Part shown: positions 8,915 through 17,141 of the stretch, piece by piece | Numbering within the stretch: position 1 is the first letter of the stretch | Layout: each line of letters starts with the position of its first letter | Origin: Planctomycetaceae bacterium | Lineage (GTDB): Bacteria > Planctomycetota > Phycisphaerae > Phycisphaerales > SM1A02 | Direction: 5' to 3' | DNA length: 33,600 nucleotides | NCBI GenBank assembly: GCA_002683215.1 | Contig: NYSY01000091.1 | Location: 6,238 to 39,837, forward strand | Program-made: the position numbers and the translations under genes | The notes under the pieces: model-generated | What the model was told of the DNA's origin: nothing | The model's database searches: none | What the model saw: only the letters and a program-made list of their open reading frames with translations

Positions 8915-10090
8915 ATGCCTCCGCGGAACGACATCAGCGCCGGTCTCATGAGCTTCGGCGACCATCTCGAGGAGCTTCGCAAGCGTCTCTTCCTCGCGAT
9001 CGTCGTGCCGCTTCCGCTGTCGGTCCTGCTCTTCTTCTTCGCCCCGATCATCCGCGGCGTCATCGTCCTCCCGGCGCTCGCGGCCATGGAGGCCAACGGA
9101 CTCCCCGCACGACTGCAGGCGCTCGGCCCCGCCGAGGTCCTGACCACCGACCTCAAGCTGAGTTTCATCGGCGCCGCGGTGCTGTCCGCCCCGTGGATCC
9201 TCTGGCAGGCGTGGAAGTTCGTCGAGCCCGGGCTCTACACGCAGGAGAAGCGGTTCGTTCACTTCCTGATTCCCGGCAGCGCCATCCTCACCGCCTCCGG
9301 ACTCGCCCTCCTGTACTGGGTGATGCTTCCGTTGATGTTGCAGGTGCTGATCTCCTTCGGGGTGCCCGGACCCGCGGACGCCTTCGGAATCCCCGACTCC
9401 GGTGAACTGATCGTCGAGCGGGTCGATGCGGGGATCCCGGTCTTCCCGGTCCTCGCCGAGACGCCCGCGAATCCCGCGCCCGGACAGGCATGGATCGAAC
9501 CGGTCACCCGGACCCTCGTGGTGGTCGTGCCCGTCGCCGGTGATTCCACGCAGTACGAACTGCTCTCGATGCCGTTGAGTCGCGCCGGCACCATCGCCCA
9601 GGAGTTCCGGCTCGGCGAATACATCGGCTTCGTCCTCACCCTCGCCCTCGCGGTCACGGTGGCGTTCCAGATGCCGCTGGTGATCCTGCTCCTCGGATGG
9701 GCGGGCATCGCCGACCGCAGCTTCCTCAAGAAGAACCGACGCTATGCCGTGCTGGCCTGCGCCGTGCTCGGCGCGATCCTGACGCCGGCGGACGTGATCA
9801 GCATGGTCCTGCTCTTCGTGCCCCTCTACCTCCTCTACGAGCTCGGAATCCTGCTGCTGTCGCTGGCCCCCGCGGATCGCGTCGCCGGTGGCAACGTGAT
9901 CTCCGGCGCCCTCGGAGGGCTTTCCGCACGCGAAGACGTCGATTACGGGACCTTCGACCCGACGCAGACCACCGAGCCGGAACAGAACGACCCGAACCTG
10001 ACCGACTCCGACGGGGATACGGAATCCGGCTCGGTCGACGACGGCCCGAATACCGATGACGAGGATGGAACCGGAAGGCCGGGGTCGTGA
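8915..10090 (+). CDS. tatC: Sec-independent protein translocase TatC
   Basis: The core membrane receptor of the twin-arginine export system, which recognises RR signal peptides and exports folded proteins. Conserved elements are HLEELRKRL at residues 17-25, FVEPGLYTQEKR at 102-113 (with the loop glutamate), FQMPLV at 251-256 and LTPADVIS at 289-296. At 391 residues it is much longer than the usual 240-270. The excess is an insert of about 80 residues (roughly 150-230) in the second periplasmic loop and a hydrophilic, Asp/Glu-rich C-terminal tail from about 320. The start is ATG at 8915; MSFGDHLEELRKR from 8948 is an alternative. No tatA is visible here. Likely local clients are the Rieske protein and ActB. 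Confidence 0.94.
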   Translation: MPPRNDISAGLMSFGDHLEELRKRLFLAIVVPLPLSVLLFFFAPIIRGVIVLPALAAMEANGLPARLQALGPAEVLTTDLKLSFIGAAVLSAPWILWQAWKFVEPGLYTQEKRFVHFLIPGSAILTASGLALLYWVMLPLMLQVLISFGVPGPADAFGIPDSGELIVERVDAGIPVFPVLAETPANPAPGQAWIEPVTRTLVVVVPVAGDSTQYELLSMPLSRAGTIAQEFRLGEYIGFVLTLALAVTVAFQMPLVILLLGWAGIADRSFLKKNRRYAVLACAVLGAILTPADVISMVLLFVPLYLLYELGILLLSLAPADRVAGGNVISGALGGLSAREDVDYGTFDPTQTTEPEQNDPNLTDSDGDTESGSVDDGPNTDDEDGTGRPGS

Positions 10091-10197
10091 GACTCCGGCG
10101 TGAAGGACCCCGACGCCGAGGCGTCGTGACGAACGGAAGTCGCAACGCCCGGTCCACCGGAGTGCAGCGGCGCATCGCAACCCGCCGGAGAAGATGG

Positions 10198-10710
10198 ATG
10201 TCCAGACTTCGAATCGCAAGCGACAATCATCCGGGGGTCGACGACATCGATGCACGAATGATGGAGCGTGCGATCGAACTCGCCCGGGCGGCGGGCTCCG
10301 AAGGCGAAGTCCCGGTCGGCGCGGTGGTGTTCCGCGGCGAGGAGATCCTCGGCGAGGCGGCGAACATTCGCGAGGCGTGCTGCGATCCGACCGGTCATGC
10401 GGAGATGGTCGCGTTGCGGGCCGCGGGCGAACGCCTCGGCAGCTGGCGACTGGAAGGCTGCAGCATGGTGGTCACCCTCGAACCGTGCCCGATGTGCGCC
10501 GGCGCGCTGGTGAATGCGAGACTGAAGCGACTGGTCTTCGGTGCGTTCGATCCCAAGGCCGGCGCGTGCACCTCGCTCTTCGACATCCCCGGCGATCGAA
10601 GGCTGAATCACCGCGTCGAGATGATCGGCGGCTTCGAGGAGGCCCGGTGCGCAGAACTGCTGCGTGCGTTCTTCCGCCGTCGGCGAGCCGAGAAGCGACG
10701 CACCGGTTGA
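10198..10710 (+). CDS. tadA: tRNA-specific adenosine deaminase TadA
   Basis: A 170-residue zinc deaminase that converts adenosine-34 to inosine in the anticodon of tRNA-Arg(ACG), widening codon reading. The zinc site and catalytic glutamate are present: H67 and E69 in GHAEM and C97/C100 in PCPMC. The C-terminal signature LNHRVEMIGGF followed by an Arg-rich end (FFRRRRAEK) is typical of TadA and argues against guanine or cytosine deaminases. The start is ATG at 10198, with GGAG at 10186-10189 eight bases upstream; the frame is open back to 10087, but that would add 37 Arg-rich residues and overlap tatC. It is third in the plus-strand set tatD-tatC-tadA-HAD. Confidence 0.93.
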   Translation: MSRLRIASDNHPGVDDIDARMMERAIELARAAGSEGEVPVGAVVFRGEEILGEAANIREACCDPTGHAEMVALRAAGERLGSWRLEGCSMVVTLEPCPMCAGALVNARLKRLVFGAFDPKAGACTSLFDIPGDRRLNHRVEMIGGFEEARCAELLRAFFRRRRAEKRRTG

Positions 10711-10758
10711 AACCGCGAACCGAGGACCGAAGATGCGAGACGACCACGGAACACGATC

Positions 10759-11376
10759 ATGCTGATCTGCTTCGACATCGGCGGCGTGCTGGTTCGGATC
10801 TGTCGCGACTGGAACGAAGGGTGCGCCGCCGCGGGGATCGATCCCCGAAGGCACCAGCCGCGAGCCGGCCACGATGACCGCGCCCGGACCCTGATCGCCC
10901 GGTACCAGCGTGGTGAAGTCGATTGCACCGGATTCCAGCGTGAACTGAGTGAACTGTTCGACGGCCTCTGGACCCCCGAGGAGGTCGCCCGCATCGATCG
11001 GGCGTGGATTCTCGGGGCCTACGACGGGACGATCGGACTGGTCGACGATCTGCGAGCAGCCGGACACCGGACCGCCTGCCTCTCGAACACCAGCCATTCC
11101 CACTGGGAGATGCTCCTCGGGGACCCCGCGGTGGCGGCGCTCGACGTGCATCACGCCTCCCATCTCCTTCGACTGCACAAGCCCGACCGACGCATCTACG
11201 AGGCGTTCGAAGCCGACCTGGGGGTCGATGGATCGGAGATCGTGTTCTTCGACGACCTGCACCCGAACGTGGAAGCGGCGCGGGAGCGCGGCTGGGACGC
11301 GATCCGCATCGATCATGAAATCGAAACCGTCCCGCAGATGCGGACGGCGCTGCGGATCCGTGGATTGCTCGACTGA
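10759..11376 (+). CDS. HAD-superfamily phosphatase-like hydrolase
   Basis: A 205-residue HAD subfamily IA protein. Motif I is FDIGGVL with nucleophile D6; the second aspartate of the usual DxD is replaced by Gly, as in YihX-type members (DxGGV). Motif II is LSNTSHSH (S109/N110), motif III is K141 in HKPDRRIYEAF and motif IV is FFDDLHPNVEAA (D165/D166). YihX-type enzymes dephosphorylate sugar phosphates, but substrate cannot be read from sequence. It begins 48 bases after tadA and ends only 6 bases from the oppositely oriented last gene of the cox operon, so there is no room for a terminator between them. Confidence 0.82.
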   Translation: MLICFDIGGVLVRICRDWNEGCAAAGIDPRRHQPRAGHDDRARTLIARYQRGEVDCTGFQRELSELFDGLWTPEEVARIDRAWILGAYDGTIGLVDDLRAAGHRTACLSNTSHSHWEMLLGDPAVAALDVHHASHLLRLHKPDRRIYEAFEADLGVDGSEIVFFDDLHPNVEAARERGWDAIRIDHEIETVPQMRTALRIRGLLD

Positions 11377-11382
11377 TCCTCG

Positions 11383-11907
11383 TCAGCGGGTCGAGGTCCG
11401 GCGCCAGGCCGCCGCGAGTCCGATCGCCACCAACGGCACCCACGCGAAGATCGCGGGCCACATCGTCCGCCACGGTGGAATCGCGTCACCCACGACCAGT
11501 TCGAAGACGACCGGCGCCGCGGGGCCTTCCCCGTCGGGGTCCAGCCGCATCGACCAGGCGCCGGGAATTCCGAGGTCGAGCAGGGCTCGATGTTCGTCGG
11601 CGAGAAGCCCCGGTTCGAACGCCGCAAGGAGCTCGAGGCCGTCGACGTGCCGGGCCGTGACCGACGCCTCCGGATGGCGAGCGCCGACCCACGCGATCTC
11701 GATCTCGCCGATCCGCGGCGCGGGCGGCGAGACGATGACCGCGGACGGCCGATCGAGCCGGAGTCCGGTCCACACCACCACCCCGCCGTCCGCTTCGGCC
11801 GGAACCGTCGCGATCCACAGCGGCATCGTGAAGAGCAGCGACATCCAGCGGCTTCGGCGAAGGCCGCGGGGCCTGGTCCGGAGATGTCCCGCGGGCCGGT
11901 GCGTCAT
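11383..11907 (-). CDS. Small secreted or membrane-anchored protein, last gene of the oxidase operon
   Basis: A 174-residue protein I do not firmly recognise. It has an Arg-rich N-terminus, a signal-like hydrophobic stretch (SLLFTMPLWIATVPAEA, about 23-39), a predicted beta-rich extracytoplasmic region of about 100 residues with an IPGAWSMRLDP segment, and one C-terminal membrane segment (WPAIFAWVPLVAIGLAAAW) followed by Arg residues. This resembles FixH or YtkA-like proteins found beside oxidase assembly genes, but no diagnostic motif is present. Its ATG at 11907 overlaps the stop of the CtaG-polyferredoxin gene (ATGA), so it is translationally coupled. A role in oxidase maturation is inferred from position only. 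Confidence 0.65.
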   Translation of the reverse strand: MTHRPAGHLRTRPRGLRRSRWMSLLFTMPLWIATVPAEADGGVVVWTGLRLDRPSAVIVSPPAPRIGEIEIAWVGARHPEASVTARHVDGLELLAAFEPGLLADEHRALLDLGIPGAWSMRLDPDGEGPAAPVVFELVVGDAIPPWRTMWPAIFAWVPLVAIGLAAAWRRTSTR

Positions 11908-14222
11908 GGCATGAACCCCGAGGTGCCGCGCATCTCCATCGGCTGGAAGACGATCCAGGCGGTGATCGCCCACAGACCCACGAGCACCATCGCCGACGGC
12001 AGCCAGCGTCGGGTGACCGCGTCGGGCGAAGTCGTCGAACCGACGGAGATCGCGGCCGCCCGCCACCCCCACCACGCGACGCCGAGGCTGCCCGCGAGTC
12101 CGATCGAGAGCACGAGCAGTTCGGCGGGCAACATCCAGTCCGGCGGTGGGACGCAGCAGCTCAGGATCCGATCCGGCATCTGCGACGTCGCCCCGAGATC
12201 GTGCCCGACCCGGGTCAGCGCCGCCTCCGCGGTCGGCCATCCCGTGACCAGGTGGAATCCGAAATGCACGATCCACATCGCGGTCCCGAGCGGCGTCACC
12301 GCGAGACCGATTCGAACCAGCCGCTCGGCCCGCGGCACGCCCCGATCACCGGTCGACGCCAGCCCGAGTCCGAGCAGGCCGACGAGGATCGCGGCGAGCA
12401 CGAAGCCCCCTTCGAGCAGCCACCGCGGTCCGATCGGGACCCGGTCCATCGCCTCGACGACCGGCGCCGTCATTCCCGCCGCGTTCACGATGCCGCCGAT
12501 CGCGATCACCGCGAGCAGCACGCCCACGTCGAGCCGGCGGGCCAGCCGGCCGAATCCGCTGCGGACGTCCGCGACCGCGAGGTCCGCCCCCGGTACCTGC
12601 CGCACGATCCCCACGTTGTCGTGGGGACAGGCGGTGACGCAGTCCAGACAGAAGGTGCAGTCGAGGTTGCCGGACTTCTTCGGAATCAGAAGGCCCAGTC
12701 CGCATCCCGGCCCACGCGGGCCGCCGACCACGCAGTCGCGGGTGGTGCAGGTGTCGCACCGGCTCGGATCGATCGCCGACACCGTCCGAGACGACATCGT
12801 CGACGTCGCCATCTGGTACTGCCCCACCGGACAGACGTATCTGCAGAAGGCCGATCCTTCGAAGAGGAGGTCGACGCACGTCGCCGCCCCGACCAGCCCG
12901 AGCAGAAGCATCGCGGTGGCGAAGGGGCTGTCCCAGAGATCGAACGCCTCGTAGACCACGAGCCACGCCACCACCAGACCGACCGCGAGCCATTTGGAGC
13001 GCAGCCCCCGCGGCCACTTCCGCGTTGGGCGGATCCAGCGACGAAGGACCCCGCGCGGCGCAACCAGCGGACAGGCGAAGCACGCGACGTTGCCCAGCAG
13101 CAGCGCGATCAGGACCACCCCGCCTCGCCAGTGCGTCCAGGGCAGCGTGCCCGCGAGGTTCATCGGCGATTCGTCGGGACCGAGGATGCCGTCGATCGCG
13201 ATCCCGATCAACACCGCGAGCGAGGCGAGCCGGAGGCCGAGTCGGAACCGCGCCGACCGCAGCATCCGTCCGAGCAGCGGCGTCCGGAGCAGATCGCCGC
13301 GATCCGGAGTCGCGGGGAGCACCCGCAGCGCGACACCCGCGGACGTGGGGGTCGCGATCGGCGCGTGATCGGCCGTCGATCGTCCCAGCAGCCATCGCGC
13401 CGTGATCACCATCGCCGGCACCAGGTACGCGAGATTCCCCGGGACCCACATCAGACCGGCGGCGAGCTGCTGGTCGCGGATCGCGTCGACGCCATGCGCC
13501 GCGGAGACCGTCGCGTACCACCCGTAGACCGGTGCGCTCGCGAACGCGAGCGCCGCGCTCACCACCGTGTTCACGATGTCCGCGGTGACGAGGTAGGGGA
13601 TCATCGTGATCCGGGGCCAGGGCGACCGGACCGGGAACGGCTGGACCACCGGCAACCAGAAGAGGAGTCCCGCCCCGAGCATGGTGACATGCTCCACCAG
13701 ATGCCAGGTGGGATCCTGGATTGCGAGTTCGTACGCGGCCGGAACGTGCCAGCCCAGGGTCGCGGCGGCCATCGCGATCCACCCGACCACGGGGTGCGTG
13801 ATTCGCCGCATCGTGTTCCGCACCAGGGGCGAGGCGAGCAACGGACCGACGATCCCCGATCGGATCGACCGCGGAAGCCCCATCAGCATCGGCATCGCCG
13901 GAGCACCGAACCACCACAGCGGCGGCACCACCAGGGCGAGCAGCATGTGCTGGATCATGTGCGCCGACAGCGTGCGCTCCGCGGCCGCGTCGAGCGGGGT
14001 CGCGATCGCCACCAACAGGCCCGTCCAACCGAGCACGAACGACCCGAGACGCCATGCTGGAAACCGCCTCGCGGTTCGTGGTCCGCCGCGTCTCAACCGG
14101 CGCCGGCCCGTCACGTAGATGGAGATCGACACCACGGCGGCCACCGCCGTCCACGGCGCCGTGCCCACCGTCGCATCGAAGAGTTCACCCGTTGAGATCA
14201 TGCCGAACGACGCGAGTGACAT
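11904..14222 (-). CDS. CtaG (caa3 oxidase assembly factor) fused to a membrane polyferredoxin
   Basis: A 772-residue two-part membrane protein. Residues 1-280 match the CtaG family needed for caa3 oxidase (CuB) assembly in Bacillus: seven or so hydrophobic segments with paired histidines in SAHMIQHMLL (H88, H92) and WHLVEHV (H174, H178). From about 330 it turns into a polyferredoxin of the NapH/CcoG style, with membrane-edge motifs CFACP (381-385) and CRYVCPVG (460-467), then CDTCTTRDC (489-497, with C507) and a full CTFCLDCVTACP (522-533). Further hydrophobic segments follow to the C-terminus. It lies 18 bases after the cytochrome b gene. CcoG relatives reduce copper for cbb3 oxidase assembly, so the fusion may couple electron supply to copper insertion; that is inference. 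The start could also be MISTG at 14201. Confidence 0.85.
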   Translation of the reverse strand: MSLASFGMISTGELFDATVGTAPWTAVAAVVSISIYVTGRRRLRRGGPRTARRFPAWRLGSFVLGWTGLLVAIATPLDAAAERTLSAHMIQHMLLALVVPPLWWFGAPAMPMLMGLPRSIRSGIVGPLLASPLVRNTMRRITHPVVGWIAMAAATLGWHVPAAYELAIQDPTWHLVEHVTMLGAGLLFWLPVVQPFPVRSPWPRITMIPYLVTADIVNTVVSAALAFASAPVYGWYATVSAAHGVDAIRDQQLAAGLMWVPGNLAYLVPAMVITARWLLGRSTADHAPIATPTSAGVALRVLPATPDRGDLLRTPLLGRMLRSARFRLGLRLASLAVLIGIAIDGILGPDESPMNLAGTLPWTHWRGGVVLIALLLGNVACFACPLVAPRGVLRRWIRPTRKWPRGLRSKWLAVGLVVAWLVVYEAFDLWDSPFATAMLLLGLVGAATCVDLLFEGSAFCRYVCPVGQYQMATSTMSSRTVSAIDPSRCDTCTTRDCVVGGPRGPGCGLGLLIPKKSGNLDCTFCLDCVTACPHDNVGIVRQVPGADLAVADVRSGFGRLARRLDVGVLLAVIAIGGIVNAAGMTAPVVEAMDRVPIGPRWLLEGGFVLAAILVGLLGLGLASTGDRGVPRAERLVRIGLAVTPLGTAMWIVHFGFHLVTGWPTAEAALTRVGHDLGATSQMPDRILSCCVPPPDWMLPAELLVLSIGLAGSLGVAWWGWRAAAISVGSTTSPDAVTRRWLPSAMVLVGLWAITAWIVFQPMEMRGTSGFMP

Positions 14223-14240
14223 GGTCGGGGGTCGCTCCCG

Positions 14241-15770
14241 TCACCTGGATGCGACGGACGCATCAGCCTCGTCGAGCGGCGCAGTGGGATCGACCGTCGG
14301 AGATTCGTCCCGGCCGGGCTGCATCTCCATCGCGCCGGGAATCGTCGCGGGCAGATCGCCGCCGTCGAGCGTCGACAGGAACGCGACCAGTGCCTGGGTC
14401 TCCGCGCTGCTCAGGTTCTTTCCGTAGGCCGGCATGTTTCCACCGCCCTGCTGGATCTGACGCACCAACTGATCCCAGCTCAACCGGGTCGCGACGTCGT
14501 CGAGCGCCGGTCCGCGCTTGCCGCCTTCCCCGCCGATCGAATGACAGTTCCGACACTGGGCGTACTGCAGCTGGATCGCACCCTGGAGTTCGAGGGGCGA
14601 ACGATGCCGGACGTACTCGACGGGCGTGGGAATCGAGGTCCACGCCTTCATCACGGGACTCCACGGTGAACCGATCCCGAGCCAGGTGAGCACCAGGAGC
14701 GCGGTGACGATGATGCAGAGGATGATCACCGAGAGCGGGCGTCGTGAAGGCGCTCTCTCGCCGGTCGGTGAAAGGAACGGCAGCGCGGCGAGCAGCGCGA
14801 TCGCGACCGGTGGCCCGACCAGGATCAGGAAGGTCTCGGTCTGCGGCGGCAGGAGCGCCAGTACCGCGAACAACCACAGGAAGAGGGTGTCGGGACGCGG
14901 CGCGACCTCGATGCTCTGCGGGTCCGGGAGGGGCCCGGGTCCGATCGGCCCGTACCACGAGGCGATGCCGATGAGCGCGATCAGCGCAGCGCCGCAGAAC
15001 ACCATGTCCCGCCGAGCCGCATCGGGGAAGAACGGCACGCCGGTCTTCTTGACCCGCTTCTCGTAGTCCTCGCGATAGGTCTCGCGTTCGATCGGCTGGC
15101 CGACCTTCGGCATCTCGCTGATCCCACCCTTCAGAACCAGGATGAGGTGGACGCCGATCAGACCGATGAGCGTCCCCGGCAGGATGAACACGTGCAGTGC
15201 GAAGAACCGGCTGAGCGTCGCACCCGAGATGTCGGGGCCCCCGAGAACCACCGAGCGAAGCCAGTTGCCCGCGAACGGAACCCGGTCGACGATCGCCGCG
15301 CCGATGCCGAGACCCCAGTACGCGTTGGCGTCCCACCGCATGATCTGACCGGTGAACGCGAGCCCGAGCGTGGTGAGACAGAGGAAGACCCCGGCGACCC
15401 AGGTCAGTTCCCGCGGGAACTTGTAGGTCCCGTGCAGGAACACCTGCGTCATGTGGATGAGCATCATCACGCACATCGCATTCGAGCTCCACCCATGCAG
15501 GGCCCGGATCATCCAGCCCATCGGAATGCGCTGATCGATGTAGATGAGGCTCTGGTAGGCCTCCGCGGCGCTCGGGACGTAGATCGTGGTGAGCAGGATC
15601 CCGGTGACCAGCTGCACCATGAAGAACATCAGCGTGGCGCTGCCGAAGACGTACCACCACTTTGCGCTGCGCGGAACCTTGTGGAACATCGCGTGCTCGG
15701 CGACCGAGACCAGTCCGGTCCGGTCGTCGACCCAGTCGAGACTCTTCCTGACGTTGCCTTCCTGCTTCAT
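14241..15770 (-). CDS. Cytochrome b of a bc complex, with C-terminal cytochrome c domain
   Basis: A 509-residue membrane protein carrying the quinol-oxidising b hemes plus a fused c heme. Heme b ligands are H92/H106 (13 residues between) and H193/H208 (14 between); the 13/14 spacing is that of cytochrome b6-type proteins rather than mitochondrial cytochrome b (13/13). Further hydrophobic segments (255-272, 295-335, 345-365) correspond to the C-terminal half or subunit IV. At the place of the Qo-site PEWY motif the sequence reads PDTL (293-296), keeping an acidic residue but not the aromatics. Residues 400-470 form a monoheme cytochrome c domain with CRNCH (406-410) and likely Met ligand M446. 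The gene starts one base after the Rieske stop. Confidence 0.93.
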   Translation of the reverse strand: MKQEGNVRKSLDWVDDRTGLVSVAEHAMFHKVPRSAKWWYVFGSATLMFFMVQLVTGILLTTIYVPSAAEAYQSLIYIDQRIPMGWMIRALHGWSSNAMCVMMLIHMTQVFLHGTYKFPRELTWVAGVFLCLTTLGLAFTGQIMRWDANAYWGLGIGAAIVDRVPFAGNWLRSVVLGGPDISGATLSRFFALHVFILPGTLIGLIGVHLILVLKGGISEMPKVGQPIERETYREDYEKRVKKTGVPFFPDAARRDMVFCGAALIALIGIASWYGPIGPGPLPDPQSIEVAPRPDTLFLWLFAVLALLPPQTETFLILVGPPVAIALLAALPFLSPTGERAPSRRPLSVIILCIIVTALLVLTWLGIGSPWSPVMKAWTSIPTPVEYVRHRSPLELQGAIQLQYAQCRNCHSIGGEGGKRGPALDDVATRLSWDQLVRQIQQGGGNMPAYGKNLSSAETQALVAFLSTLDGGDLPATIPGAMEMQPGRDESPTVDPTAPLDEADASVASR

Positions 15771-15771
15771 G

Positions 15772-16347
15772 TCAGGTCGTCTCCTGCAATCCGGGCAGTC
15801 GCCCGCCGAGGATCTCGAAACTGTCCCCGTCGATCCGCCACTCGTACTCGAAGAGTCCGCGCGGCGGCGGCCCCGACGCCCGGGAACCGTCCTCGTAGTA
15901 GACGCCGCCGTGACACGGGCACATGAAGAGTCGCGACTGGGCGAACCACTCCACGGGACAGCCGAGGTGTGCGCAGTTGACCGCGAAGACCTGGAAGGTC
16001 TTGGGGTCGATGCACCGAACGTAGCAGACGTTCTCGTTGGTCTCGCCGTCGGTCGGGGAGTCCCAGGGATTGGTGAACTTCACCAGCACCGTCTGGCCGG
16101 GCTTGAAACGGGCGGGTTTGCCGAGCGAGACCCAACGATTGGGATCGCTCGCCTCCGCCGGGGCGATCGCGACGCCGACGATGGGGATCGCCGCGAGCCC
16201 GCCGCCCACGGTGAGCAACGTGGTGCCGGCGGCGAACAGGAAGCCGCGGCGGCCACCCTTGTTCGCGCCGTCGCATCCTTCGCACGGCGACCCGGGGTTG
16301 GGATCGGTCTCTTCGGTCGCGGTGGTCTCTTCGGTCTTCTTGGTCAT
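15772..16347 (-). CDS. Rieske [2Fe-2S] protein of the bc complex
   Basis: A 191-residue Tat-exported Rieske protein that takes the first electron from quinol at the cytochrome b Qo site and hands it to a c heme. A twin-arginine motif (RRGFLFAAG, 33-41) precedes the single hydrophobic anchor (43-64). Cluster ligands are C125 and H127 in CAHLGC and C143 and H146 in CPCHGG; C130 and C145 would form the usual disulfide. The proline loop is GPPPRGL. The N-terminus carries an extra CEGC pair (22-25) in front of the Tat motif, not usual for the family. ATG at 16347 overlaps the stop of the diheme cytochrome gene, and cytochrome b starts one base after this stop. Confidence 0.95.
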   Translation of the reverse strand: MTKKTEETTATEETDPNPGSPCEGCDGANKGGRRGFLFAAGTTLLTVGGGLAAIPIVGVAIAPAEASDPNRWVSLGKPARFKPGQTVLVKFTNPWDSPTDGETNENVCYVRCIDPKTFQVFAVNCAHLGCPVEWFAQSRLFMCPCHGGVYYEDGSRASGPPPRGLFEYEWRIDGDSFEILGGRLPGLQETT

Positions 16348-17141
16348 GGGGCACCATCCTTCACTTCAGGACCCGAGGGCAGGCTGGACCGGCCCGCACC
16401 GAGATACGCGACGAGATCCGCGACGTCGCCGGCGTCGAGCGTGCCTTCGACGGTTCGTCCGTCGGGCCCGCGGAAGGGACCGGTGGCACCCGGCATGCCG
16501 AGGTCCGCGCGGCCGAAGACGATGTTCGAGTGCAGATGCTGATCGCTGACCAGTCGGAGGTAGAACGGATCGGTCACGCTTCCCGCGACCAGTGGATCGG
16601 GGTCCGGATCGACGGCGCGATCCGCCGGCTCGTCGGACGGATGACAGGACGCGCACTTCGCGGCGAAGAGACGGGCTCCGCGGGTCGGATCGCCGTCACC
16701 GGCATCCACCTTCCAGGGGATCCCCTGCGAAACGCCCTTCGCGCCGGCGTCGCCCCAGGCGGATCGCATGCCTTGGACGAACGACCGGATGACCTCGTCG
16801 TCGAGTCCGCCGATGGCATCGCCACCGAAGCCGGGCATCCGGCTGGACGGAATGCCGTCACGGATGATGGAGAACATCGTGTCCTCCGGGACCGCCCTGA
16901 GATATTCGCCGTTCCGCATCGGCAGCCCGGCCCCGAGGGCCCCGTCCGCCCCGTGACAGCCCGAACATCGATCGGTCCAGGTCGCCTGGAAGCCCGCGGG
17001 CGTCGACGCCAGCACCACCGGCGGCGGATACGGCGGAGGCTTGCCGGGAAGCCGATCGCAACCCGAAGGCGCGGTACCGGCCAACACCGTCAGCAGCGCC
17101 GAGGCGGCGATCGTGCGGGTGATTCGGGTCATTCGGCTCAC
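16344..17141 (-). CDS. Diheme cytochrome c lipoprotein
   Basis: A protein of about 265 residues with a lipoprotein signal (hydrophobic stretch then APSGC, Cys28) and two class I cytochrome c domains. Heme motifs are CSGCH (59-63) and CASCH (163-167), with likely axial methionines M102 (SRMPGFGG) and M216 (GMPGATG). It lies between the oxidase and Rieske genes, so it probably bridges the bc complex and the caa3 oxidase on the outer face of the membrane. The GTG at 17141 overlaps the upstream stop (GTGA) and follows a GGAGG by about ten bases, so I prefer it; ATG at 17132 is a good alternative and keeps the same signal peptide. Confidence 0.9.
   Translation of the reverse strand: MSRMTRITRTIAASALLTVLAGTAPSGCDRLPGKPPPYPPPVVLASTPAGFQATWTDRCSGCHGADGALGAGLPMRNGEYLRAVPEDTMFSIIRDGIPSSRMPGFGGDAIGGLDDEVIRSFVQGMRSAWGDAGAKGVSQGIPWKVDAGDGDPTRGARLFAAKCASCHPSDEPADRAVDPDPDPLVAGSVTDPFYLRLVSDQHLHSNIVFGRADLGMPGATGPFRGPDGRTVEGTLDAGDVADLVAYLGAGRSSLPSGPEVKDGAP

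Noticed and set aside
10087-10197. Longer tadA start overlapping the tatC end
   Set aside because: The added 37 residues are Arg-rich and unlike TadA; ATG at 10198 has a well-placed GGAG.
11908-12276. N-terminal extension of the small membrane protein gene
   Set aside because: The extra codons overlap the end of the CtaG-polyferredoxin gene in another frame and look Arg-rich; the ATGA overlap at 11907 gives a better start.
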